Assembly: GCA_025774865.1 (NCBI GenBank)
Contig: JALGZO010000175.1
Coordinates: forward strand, 1-5,251
DNA length: 5,251 bases
Direction: 5' to 3'
DNA from: a bacterium
Lineage (GTDB): Bacteria > ARS69
In this document: in pieces, positions 1-5,251 of the stretch
Position numbering within the stretch: the stretch's first letter is position 1
Layout of the letters: every line of letters begins with the position of its first letter
The notes under the pieces: model-generated
Told to the model about the DNA's origin: nothing
What the model saw: the letters and a program-made list of their open reading frames with translations, nothing else
The model's database searches: none
Made by a program: the position numbers and the translations under genes

Positions 1-119
1 GTCTTCGCGGGGCAAGGAGTTAGACCTGTCGAAGGGCCTGACGGGACGGTCCGTCGAGCAGGGCGCTCCCGATGGCCCGGAAACGGGGGACTTCCCTTTC
101 GGGATACTCCCCGATCCCG
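1..119. other. Intergenic or gene-flank segment with no supported gene
   Basis: I see no gene here. Two plus-strand frames are open from the left edge and run into the antisense of ppa, ending at 121-123 and 248-250. They could be the 3' end of a gene outside the window, but I recognise no domain in either translation. On the minus strand there is no ATG or GTG start, only a TTG near the edge without a ribosome binding site. The segment is rich in short inverted repeats: a CCCG-GAAA-CGGG hairpin at 76-87, a TCCC-TTTC-GGGA hairpin at 93-104, and CGGGAT/ATCCCG arms at 100-119. These fit a 3' untranslated region of the leftward ppa transcript. Confidence 0.4.
93..119 (-). terminator. Possible 3' hairpin after ppa (no U-tract)
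   Basis: Directly after the ppa stop codon, the minus strand reads CGGGAT, an 8-nt loop, then ATCCCG, a perfect 6-bp stem at 114-119 and 100-105. An alternative, mutually exclusive hairpin follows: TCCC-GAAA-GGGA with a GNRA tetraloop at 93-104. Neither is followed by a run of T on the minus strand, so this is not a textbook intrinsic terminator. It could stabilise the mRNA 3' end or act with Rho. It could also be chance pairing in GC-rich DNA. Confidence 0.28.
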
Positions 120-734
120 CTAGCCGCCGCCGAAGTGCTCTTCGTAATCCTCGATCGCCGCCGCGATCACGGCCTGGGCGTGCTCGTGATCGTACGAGCC
201 GCGCACCTCGATCGTCGCGCCCTTGCCTTCCACGAGCTTGTACGTGCTGAAGTAGTGCCGCAGCCGCTCCACGAGAATCTCGGGGAGCTCCGCGACGTCT
301 TCGACGTTCGCCCACAGATGATCGCTCTCGAGGACGGCGATGATCTTGTCGTCGGCCTCGCCGCCGTCGATCACCTCGAGCCCGCCGACCACCTTCGCGC
401 TGACGATCACCTCGGAGCGGTTGATCGGACGCTCGCTCAGGACGCAGATGTCGAGGGGGTCGGCGTCGCCGCCGTCGGCGGCGGGCATGAGCGCTCCGAC
501 GCGCACCCCGGAGAACGTGCGGGGGATGAACCCGTAGAGCGCCGGAGGCTGCGACGAGGTCCGCTGCGGCCGGTCAACTCGCGTGTAGCCGGTCGTCTTG
601 TCGACCTCGTACTTCACCACGTCGAACGGCGTGATCTCGATGTAGGCGTTGACGACCTTGGGGGGATCGTCGCCCACGTCCAGCCCGTGCCAGGGGTGGG
701 GTCGCCAACGGTAAAAGGGCTTCGGAAAGGTCAT
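120..734 (-). CDS. ppa: Soluble family I inorganic pyrophosphatase
   Basis: Hydrolyses pyrophosphate to two phosphates in the cytoplasm (EC 3.6.1.1), pulling forward nucleic-acid, protein and lipid synthesis. The 204-residue product aligns by eye with E. coli Ppa. K41 and E43 (VVKYEVDK) match K29/E31, R55 (VDR) matches R43, and Y67 (YGFIP) matches Y55. D90, D92 and D95 (DADPLD) match the metal ligands D65/D67/D70. D123, D128 and K130 match D97/D102/K104, and Y165-K166 match Y141-K142, so the catalytic set looks intact. It is about 30 residues longer than the E. coli enzyme, largely through an N-terminal extension ([12 protein letters not shown]) typical of a distinct subgroup. I chose the ATG at 734 because AAGGGGAG sits 7 nt upstream and the conserved N-terminus begins there. 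An ATG at 767 (GGAGG 4 nt upstream) and a GTG at 788 are in-frame alternatives. It lies 44 bp downstream of rmuC and is probably co-transcribed with it. Confidence 0.95.
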   Translation of the reverse strand: MTFPKPFYRWRPHPWHGLDVGDDPPKVVNAYIEITPFDVVKYEVDKTTGYTRVDRPQRTSSQPPALYGFIPRTFSGVRVGALMPAADGGDADPLDICVLSERPINRSEVIVSAKVVGGLEVIDGGEADDKIIAVLESDHLWANVEDVAELPEILVERLRHYFSTYKLVEGKGATIEVRGSYDHEHAQAVIAAAIEDYEEHFGGG

Positions 735-741
735 CGCTGAG

Positions 742-749
742 CTCCCCTT
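742..749 (-). promoter_or_regulatory. Ribosome binding site deciding the ppa start
   Basis: The minus strand reads AAGGGGAG followed by a 7-nt spacer before the ATG at 734. A competing GGAGG at 772-776 precedes the in-frame ATG at 767 by only 4 nt and would add 11 residues ([11 protein letters not shown]) that lie outside the conserved family N-terminus. The spacing and conservation favour 734, but translation from both starts is possible. Confidence 0.55.
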
Positions 750-778
750 GCTCGGGTCCGGTTTCATGCCGCCTCCGG

Positions 779-2170
779 CTAGGTCCACAGGTCCGATTGC
801 TTGATGACCGAGTTCGGCGTCTCCTCGACGGGGTGCGGCGCATCGAGTGTCCGCTTCGACTGCTCGGTGACGGCGAGCTCCTCGAGCCGGCGTCCGAGGG
901 GAAGCAGGCGCCGCTCGAACGAACCGGCCGCCGCGTTGAAGGAATCCACCGCCACGTTGAGCCCCTTCCCGACGTTCGCGAGCCGCTCTCCGAACAGGGC
1001 GGCGCGGTCGTAGAGCTGGCGCGCGATCTCCGCGATCTTGACGGCGTTCTCGGCCATCGCCTTCTGCTGCCAGTAGATCGCGACCGTCCGCAGGAGCGCG
1101 ACGAGCGTGGTGGGGGTCGCCACGAGGACGCGGGATCGCAGCGCCTCGAGCTGTAGATCGGGATCGCGCGCGAAGGCGGCCGCGAGGAACTGGTCACCCG
1201 GCAGGAAGAGGACGACCAGATCCACGTCGCCGGTGACGGCCTGCGCGTAGTCGCGGGCGGCGAGCGTCCGGATGTGGGTCCGTATCGCGGCGAGGTGCCG
1301 GTCGAGCGCGTCCTCCCTGGCCTCGTCGGTCGTCGCCTGCATGGCGTCCACGTACGCGTTGATGGAGACCTTCGAGTCGACGGCGATGAAGCGCTCACCC
1401 GGGAGGCGCACCACGAGATCCGGCCGCTTGCCGTCCCCAACGTGCTCCTGCCTCAGGAAGTCGACGTGCTGGGACATTCCGGCGAGCTCCACGACGTTCT
1501 CGAGCACGATTTCGCCCCAGCGGCCCTGCATCTGAGAGCCCTTGAGCGCGCTCGTGAGCGACGTGGTCTTCTCCTGCAGGGTGGACGTGGCGTGGAGCAG
1601 CCCCTCGAGCTGCGTCTTGACCTCCCGGTAGGCTCCCTCGCGCGCCTTCTCGATCTCCCCGGTGCGCGACTCGAGCTTGCCGAGCGTCACCTGCAGCGGT
1701 CCGAGCAGCGTCTCGATCGAGCGGCGGCGCGCCTCCAGATCCTGCGCTCCCTGCTCCCGCGAGGCTTTCCACTTCTCCTCGGCCAGCTTCAGAAAGTCCT
1801 CGGTGTTGCCCTTCAAAGCTGCGCCGGCCAGCGCCTGGAACGAATCCTCGAGCTCTCGTCGAGAACCCTGGAGGAACTCTTTCTGCTCGCGAATGATCCG
1901 CTCCGCGTACTCGACGCGCTCCCGGTAGGCGACGAGCTCCTGGCCGGTCGCGTCCTTGTCGCGACGGACCTCTCGTAGCTCGACCTCGAGCTCCTGACGC
2001 CGAGCGTGCTCCCCTTCGAACGCCGTCTCCGCGGCGGCGACACGTTCCGCGCTTTCGAGCCGCTCCCGCTGGTCCCGCGCGCGCGACCGACCCGCGGCGA
2101 GGAGCCAACCCGCGCCGAAGCCGAGGCCGACGCCGGCGATCACTATCAACGTCAGAGGCAGACCGCTCAT
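779..2170 (-). CDS. rmuC: RmuC family protein (putative DNA recombination limiting factor)
   Basis: A 463-residue RmuC homologue. In E. coli, loss of rmuC raises the frequency of inversions between short inverted repeats; the biochemical activity is poorly defined, but the core resembles the PD-(D/E)xK nuclease fold. Residues 5-26 form an N-terminal membrane segment ([21 protein letters not shown]), followed by a charged, predicted coiled-coil stretch at about 30-205. The RmuC core spans about 205-425. Within it are GRWGE (216-220), PDLVVRLP (250-257), the nuclease-like DSK (265-267), LFLPGDQF (321-328) and a [18 protein letters not shown] stretch (352-369). Length and order are typical of the family. 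The start at 2170 is preceded by GGGAGG at 2175-2180 and places the membrane anchor at the N-terminus. The frame stays open to 2350, but that extension overlaps the divergent gene and resembles no RmuC N-terminus. It is followed by ppa on the same strand. Confidence 0.94.
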   Translation of the reverse strand: MSGLPLTLIVIAGVGLGFGAGWLLAAGRSRARDQRERLESAERVAAAETAFEGEHARRQELEVELREVRRDKDATGQELVAYRERVEYAERIIREQKEFLQGSRRELEDSFQALAGAALKGNTEDFLKLAEEKWKASREQGAQDLEARRRSIETLLGPLQVTLGKLESRTGEIEKAREGAYREVKTQLEGLLHATSTLQEKTTSLTSALKGSQMQGRWGEIVLENVVELAGMSQHVDFLRQEHVGDGKRPDLVVRLPGERFIAVDSKVSINAYVDAMQATTDEAREDALDRHLAAIRTHIRTLAARDYAQAVTGDVDLVVLFLPGDQFLAAAFARDPDLQLEALRSRVLVATPTTLVALLRTVAIYWQQKAMAENAVKIAEIARQLYDRAALFGERLANVGKGLNVAVDSFNAAAGSFERRLLPLGRRLEELAVTEQSKRTLDAPHPVEETPNSVIKQSDLWT

Positions 2171-2174
2171 CGTC

Positions 2175-2180
2175 CCTCCC
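2175..2180 (-). promoter_or_regulatory. Ribosome binding site of rmuC
   Basis: The minus strand reads GGGAGGGACG immediately before the ATG at 2170, giving a strong Shine-Dalgarno match. It settles the start at 2170 over the in-frame upstream codons, which would extend the protein by up to 60 residues across the divergent promoter region. Confidence 0.7.
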
Positions 2181-2221
2181 GCCGCCCGAAGATACCGAAC
2201 GGTCGTCCCCCGGGTACGGCC

Positions 2222-2249
2222 TGGACTTCCTCGGGCAGCGAGATATACT
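2222..2249 (+). promoter_or_regulatory. Candidate sigma-70-like promoter for the RND-LolA gene
   Basis: TATACT at 2244-2249 matches the -10 consensus at 5 of 6 positions and stands out in GC-rich DNA. TGGACT at 2222-2227 matches the -35 consensus at 4 of 6, with a 16-bp spacer. Transcription would begin near 2256, leaving a leader of about 28 nt before the ATG at 2284. The element lies in the 113-bp region between divergent genes, where a promoter must exist for each. I found no convincing minus-strand promoter for rmuC in the same interval, though the same AT-rich core could serve it. Assigned from consensus only. Confidence 0.42.
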
Positions 2250-2254
2250 GCCCG
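2232..2254. repeat. Perfect 7-bp dyad (operator-like) over the -10 element
   Basis: CGGGCAG at 2232-2238 and CTGCCCG at 2248-2254 are perfect inverted arms around a 9-bp AT-richer centre. The dyad covers the candidate -10 hexamer of the rightward gene and lies between two divergent genes, the usual place for a repressor operator. RND transporter genes are often controlled by TetR-type repressors, but no regulator gene is in this window. It could also be chance in GC-rich sequence. Confidence 0.4.
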
Positions 2255-2270
2255 CGGTGTGCGTCGGTGT

Positions 2271-2274
2271 AGGA
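2271..2274 (+). promoter_or_regulatory. Weak ribosome binding site of the RND-LolA gene
   Basis: AGGA followed by a 9-nt spacer before the ATG at 2284. The match is short, but no better site precedes the in-frame GTG at 2257, which lies almost at the predicted transcription start. The N-terminus from 2284 (MRESPLARQ) leads into the first membrane helix at a distance normal for the family. Confidence 0.45.
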
Positions 2275-2283
2275 CTGTCGACC

Positions 2284-5251
2284 ATGCGGGAGAGCCCACT
2301 GGCACGGCAAGCGAAAGATTTCCTCCTCCGGTGGACAGTCGAGCGACCAAAGGTCATCGTCGCCCTTTGCATTCTCGCGACCGTTCTCTTCGCCGCGCAG
2401 ATACCTCGCATCCGCATCGACACGGACCCCGAGAACATGCTTCCCGCGGACGAGCCCGTCCGCATCCACCACCACGAGGTGAAGGAGACGTTCGGCGAGG
2501 AATCCGGCGGCGTGTTCCGTCCCGAGACGCTCGAGCGGGTCAACGAGATCACGGAGCGGATCCTCGACCTCGACGGAGTGATCGAGGACGACGTTCTCGC
2601 GCCCTCCCAGGTCGACGACATCTACACGCTCGACGACGGAACCCTCCGGGTCGATACGCTCATGGAGGAGGCACCGGCGTCGGCAGCGGAAGCGCAACGT
2701 GTCCTCGTACAGATCCGCGACAACCCGGTCCTTCGGGGCAAGCTCGCCTCCGACGACGGACAGGCGCTGGCGATCTTCGTGCCGGTGGAGTCGAAGGACG
2801 TCGCGGACGAGGTGGCGAAGGGGATCGAGGAGATTCTTCGCGAAGTCGGCGGCGACGAGGAGTATCACCTCGCGGGCATTCCGCTGGCCGAGGACCGTTT
2901 CGGGGCGCAGATGTTTGTCCAGATGGCGGTCGCCGCGCCGGCCGCGTTCGCTCTGATCTTCCTTCTCATGCTGTTCTTCTTCCGCAACGTCCGCCTCGTC
3001 GTGGCGCCGATGATCGTCGCGATGATGAGCGTCACCTGGGCGATGGGACTCCTCATCGGAATGGGCTTCACGGTGCACATCATGAGCTCGATGATTCCGG
3101 TCTTCCTCATCCCCATCGCGGTACTCGACGCCATTCACGTCCTCTCGGAGTTTCACGAGCGCCTGCCGAACGCGGCGAGCCGCAACGAGGCGATTCGCGG
3201 AACGATCCGCGAGCTCTTCGCGCCGATGGGCTTCACCACGCTCACCACGATCGTCGGGTTCTCCTCACTCATGCTCACCCCGATCCCTCCCGTCCAGGTG
3301 TTCGGCGCATTCGTCGCGTTCGGCATCGGAGCAGCGTGGTTTCTGACGATGACCTTCCTCGTCGCGTGGCTCGCCATGGCGCCCGAGAAGACGCTCGAGA
3401 ACTTCGGGTTTTCCGAAGAACGTGACTTCCTCGGCAACCGTTTCCTGGGGAAGCTCCGAGACTTCTCGCAGAATCGCGCCCGTCCGCTCGTGGTCGCGGG
3501 GGCGGTGGTGTTCGCGGCGTCGGTCGCCGGGCTCTTCCGGATCGAGGTGAACGACAATCCGGTCAACTGGTTCCGCGCCGATCACCCGTTGCGCGTCGCC
3601 GATACCGTCATGAACCGGCACCTCTCGGGAACGTATCTGACGTACCTCTCCCTCGACGGAGGCGAGGCGGACGCGCTGAAGAATCCGGCCGCGATGCGGT
3701 GGATCGAGCGCCTCCAGCGGAACCTCGAGGAGGATCCCAACGTCGGCGGGACGACGTCGATCGTGGACATCGTGAAGAAGGTCCGGGCGGAGCTGAAGGG
3801 GGACCCGGCCGAAGCGGTTGTCCCGGATTCGCCGGAAGAGATCGCACAGTACCTCTTCCTCTACGAGATCTCCGGCGGCGACCCGGAGGACCTCTTCAAG
3901 CTCGTCACTTCGGACACCGACCAAGCGGCCGTCTGGGTCCAGATGCGCAAAGGCGAAAACCGCGACGTGGCGCGCGTCGTGGCGCTGGCCGAGGAATTCG
4001 TCGCGGCTCACCCGCCGCCTGGACTCGACGCTCGGTGGGCGGGCCTGCCGTACATCAACATCACGTGGCAGCAGAAGATGGTCGCCGGCATGGGAAGGGC
4101 GCTCGGTGGGAGCTTCGTCGTCGTGCTCTTGATGATGACGCTCCTCTTTCGCTCCTTCCGCCTGGGCCTCCTTTCGATGATCCCGCTCACGGCGACGATC
4201 ACTCTCGTGTACGGGATCATCGGCTGGATCGGGAAGCCGTACGACATGCCGATCGCGGTGCTCTCTTCCCTCTCGCTCGGGCTCTCGATCGACTTCTCGA
4301 TTCACTTTCTCCAGCGGGCCCGCGAGGCCTTCGAGCGGCGCGGTGATCTCGGCGGCGCCCTGGAGGAGGTGTTCGGGGCGCCAGCCCGGGCGATCGTCCG
4401 CAACGTGGTCGTCATCGCGTTGGGATTTGTACCCATGTTCTTCGCGAACCTGATGCCGTACGTTACGGTCGCGGTGTTCTTCTTCGCGATCATGATCATT
4501 TCGGGGGCTACGACCATGTTTTCCCTGCCCGCGCTACTCTCCCTGTGGAACCCGTCTTATCTCGCCCGTCGGGGTAAGGCCCCTTCGGCCTCGATTGCGG
4601 CCGGCCTCACGATCGCGTTCCTGCTCGTCTCGCCGGGGGCGGCGCGCGCCCAGCTCGACGATGTCGTCGAGGAAATCGACCCCAGCGTGTACATGCGGGC
4701 GAGTCACCTCGCCATGTACTACGCGGCCGAGGACGGACGGGCCGTCGTCGAGATGGAGCTCGCCGACAAGAAGGGCAAGACGAGGACGCGTCGCTTCGTC
4801 ATGATCCGCCTCGACGAAGAGGAAGGCGGCCGGCAGCGTTACTTCACTTACTTCTTCGAACCGAACGACGTGCGCCGGACCACGTTCATGGTCTGGAAGG
4901 ATCCGGAAGAGGACGACGCGCGTTGGATCTTCGTCCCGGCGGTGGACCTCGTGAAGCGGATCTCGGCGAAGGACAAGGGATCGTCCTTCGTCGGCAGCGA
5001 CTTCTCGTACGAGGACGTGTCCGGACGGCATTGGATGGAGGACGACCACGAGTTCCTGCGCGCGGAGGAAGTCGGCGAGCGCCGCGCCTGGGTGATCCAG
5101 AGCGTGCCCAAGGAGAAGGACCACTTCTCGAGGAAGCTCACGTGGGTCGACAACGAATCCGGGCTCCCGCTGCGTGAGGAGTACTACGATCGTAAGGATC
5201 GGTTGGAGAGGATCTTCGTCGCCGAATCGATCGAGACGATCGACGGTCACC
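2284..5251 (+). CDS. MMPL/HAE3-type RND transporter fused to a LolA-like lipoprotein-sorting domain (3' end outside window)
   Basis: One frame without a stop, at least 989 codons, running off the right edge. Residues 1-757 are a full RND permease of the MMPL family. Helix 1 is at about 23-40, periplasmic porter domain 1 at about 41-210, helices 2-6 at about 212-366, helix 7 at about 402-418, porter domain 2 at about 419-600, and helices 8-12 at about 607-755. Both repeats keep the membrane aspartate expected for proton coupling: D282 (VLDAIH) and D670 (LSIDFSIH). Such pumps sit in the inner membrane and, in relatives, export lipids or other hydrophobic molecules using the proton gradient; the substrate here is unknown. 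A basic linker and hydrophobic segment (762-789) lead into a LolA-like domain (790 onward) with the family hallmarks WIFVPAVDLVKRIS (881-894), SFVGSDFSYED (901-911) and LREEYYD (964-970). About 30-50 residues of that domain are probably missing beyond the edge. Porter domain 1 looks shortened near residue 71. These two parts are usually separate adjacent genes. Confidence 0.92.
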   Translation, partial: MRESPLARQAKDFLLRWTVERPKVIVALCILATVLFAAQIPRIRIDTDPENMLPADEPVRIHHHEVKETFGEESGGVFRPETLERVNEITERILDLDGVIEDDVLAPSQVDDIYTLDDGTLRVDTLMEEAPASAAEAQRVLVQIRDNPVLRGKLASDDGQALAIFVPVESKDVADEVAKGIEEILREVGGDEEYHLAGIPLAEDRFGAQMFVQMAVAAPAAFALIFLLMLFFFRNVRLVVAPMIVAMMSVTWAMGLLIGMGFTVHIMSSMIPVFLIPIAVLDAIHVLSEFHERLPNAASRNEAIRGTIRELFAPMGFTTLTTIVGFSSLMLTPIPPVQVFGAFVAFGIGAAWFLTMTFLVAWLAMAPEKTLENFGFSEERDFLGNRFLGKLRDFSQNRARPLVVAGAVVFAASVAGLFRIEVNDNPVNWFRADHPLRVADTVMNRHLSGTYLTYLSLDGGEADALKNPAAMRWIERLQRNLEEDPNVGGTTSIVDIVKKVRAELKGDPAEAVVPDSPEEIAQYLFLYEISGGDPEDLFKLVTSDTDQAAVWVQMRKGENRDVARVVALAEEFVAAHPPPGLDARWAGLPYINITWQQKMVAGMGRALGGSFVVVLLMMTLLFRSFRLGLLSMIPLTATITLVYGIIGWIGKPYDMPIAVLSSLSLGLSIDFSIHFLQRAREAFERRGDLGGALEEVFGAPARAIVRNVVVIALGFVPMFFANLMPYVTVAVFFFAIMIISGATTMFSLPALLSLWNPSYLARRGKAPSASIAAGLTIAFLLVSPGAARAQLDDVVEEIDPSVYMRASHLAMYYAAEDGRAVVEMELADKKGKTRTRRFVMIRLDEEEGGRQRYFTYFFEPNDVRRTTFMVWKDPEEDDARWIFVPAVDLVKRISAKDKGSSFVGSDFSYEDVSGRHWMEDDHEFLRAEEVGERRAWVIQSVPKEKDHFSRKLTWVDNESGLPLREEYYDRKDRLERIFVAESIETIDGH
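4567..4650 (+). other. Internal signal-peptide-like or 13th membrane segment within the fusion
   Basis: Residues 762-789 have the three parts of a Sec signal peptide: basic RRGK, a hydrophobic core (SIAAGLTIAFLLVS) and an exit ending A787-R788-A789 before Q790, which fits the A-x-A rule for signal peptidase I. RND permeases end in the cytoplasm after helix 12, so this segment would cross back out and place the following domain in the periplasm, in keeping with the positive-inside rule. Whether it is cleaved or stays as a tether cannot be told from sequence. Confidence 0.75.
4651..5251 (+). other. LolA-like outer-membrane lipoprotein-sorting domain (part of the fused CDS, incomplete)
   Basis: This is the C-terminal domain of the fused gene, beginning at Q790 (QLDDVVEEIDP). 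It belongs to the family annotated as outer membrane lipoprotein-sorting protein (LolA_like), a half-barrel fold related to LolA that is thought to bind lipid or acyl chains in the periplasm. Recognisable elements in order are RYFTYFFEPNDVRRTTFMVW, DDARWIFVPAVDLVKRIS, SFVGSDFSYEDV, a VIQSVPKEKDHFSRKLTWVD stretch, and LPLREEYYDRKDRLERIF. Free-standing members carry their own signal peptide, which is what the preceding segment resembles. It lacks a lipobox cysteine. The end of the domain is outside the window. Confidence 0.88.

Noticed and set aside
46-56. GACGG-T-CCGTC palindrome
   Set aside because: Arms of only 5 bp with a single central base, too tight for a hairpin and too short to call a site in GC-rich DNA.
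72-740. Plus-strand frame opposite ppa
   Set aside because: Antisense of a well-conserved pyrophosphatase, with no domain and no ribosome binding site.
2277-2282. GTCGAC palindrome just before the transporter start
   Set aside because: A 6-bp palindrome is expected by chance; nothing around it supports a function.
2257-2283. GTG at 2257 as the transporter start
   Set aside because: It has no ribosome binding site and coincides almost exactly with the predicted transcription start. The added residues do not look like a family N-terminus.
2171-2350. N-terminal extension of the rmuC frame up to 2350
   Set aside because: It overlaps the start of the divergent transporter gene, reads as low-complexity Arg/Gly/Thr-rich sequence, and would bury the membrane anchor. 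The ATG at 2170 has a strong ribosome binding site.
2167-3156. Long minus-strand frame opposite the RND gene, rich in His, Asp, Arg and Glu
   Set aside because: It is the antisense shadow of a GC-rich coding gene. The composition is the reverse reading of hydrophobic helices and acidic loops, there is no recognisable domain, and the opposite strand encodes a clear RND protein.
2259-3425. Plus-strand frame overlapping the start of the RND gene in another register
   Set aside because: Its translation is Arg/Gly/Pro-rich low complexity. The true gene in the neighbouring frame has clear helices and motifs.
3265-4305. Second long minus-strand frame opposite the RND gene
   Set aside because: Same reason: a low-complexity charged shadow of porter domain 2 and the adjacent helices.
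4534-5250. Minus-strand frame opposite the LolA-like domain
   Set aside because: Shadow frame. The plus strand carries the conserved GSDFSYED hallmark.

Overview
The window comes from a GC-rich bacterial chromosome, most likely Gram-negative and didermic. Coding regions use G/C at most third positions, and the right-hand gene combines an RND-type inner-membrane transporter with a LolA-fold domain of a kind found in the periplasm. The phylum cannot be fixed from the sequence alone. The pyrophosphatase subtype and the RND/LolA-like pairing recall Acidobacteria, Gemmatimonadota, Myxococcota and uncultured relatives, but this is only an impression. No mobile element, CRISPR array, tRNA or rRNA was found.

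Layout: positions 1-119 hold no gene I can support, only small hairpins just after the ppa stop codon. Two genes then lie on the minus strand in the order rmuC (779-2170, first transcribed) and ppa (120-734), probably as a two-gene operon. A 113-bp divergent intergenic region (2171-2283) carries a plausible sigma-70-like promoter for the rightward gene, with a perfect 7-bp dyad over its -10 element. The rest of the window, 2284 to the right edge, is one uninterrupted plus-strand reading frame of at least 989 codons that runs out of the window.

The large gene is the point of interest. Residues 1 to about 757 form a complete 12-helix MMPL/HAE3-type RND transporter. With no stop codon, the frame continues through a short basic stretch and a hydrophobic segment that looks like a signal peptide ending in A-R-A, then into an almost complete outer-membrane lipoprotein-sorting (LolA-like) domain. 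In the genomes I know, these are usually two adjacent genes. Here they are one polypeptide, which would either tether a lipid-binding periplasmic domain to its pump or be cut into two proteins by signal peptidase. The first periplasmic domain of the RND part also appears to lack a short segment usually present in the family.

The two sides are probably functionally separate. rmuC (DNA maintenance) and ppa (pyrophosphate removal) are housekeeping genes, while the transporter fusion probably handles an envelope lipid or another hydrophobic substrate that cannot be identified from this window.
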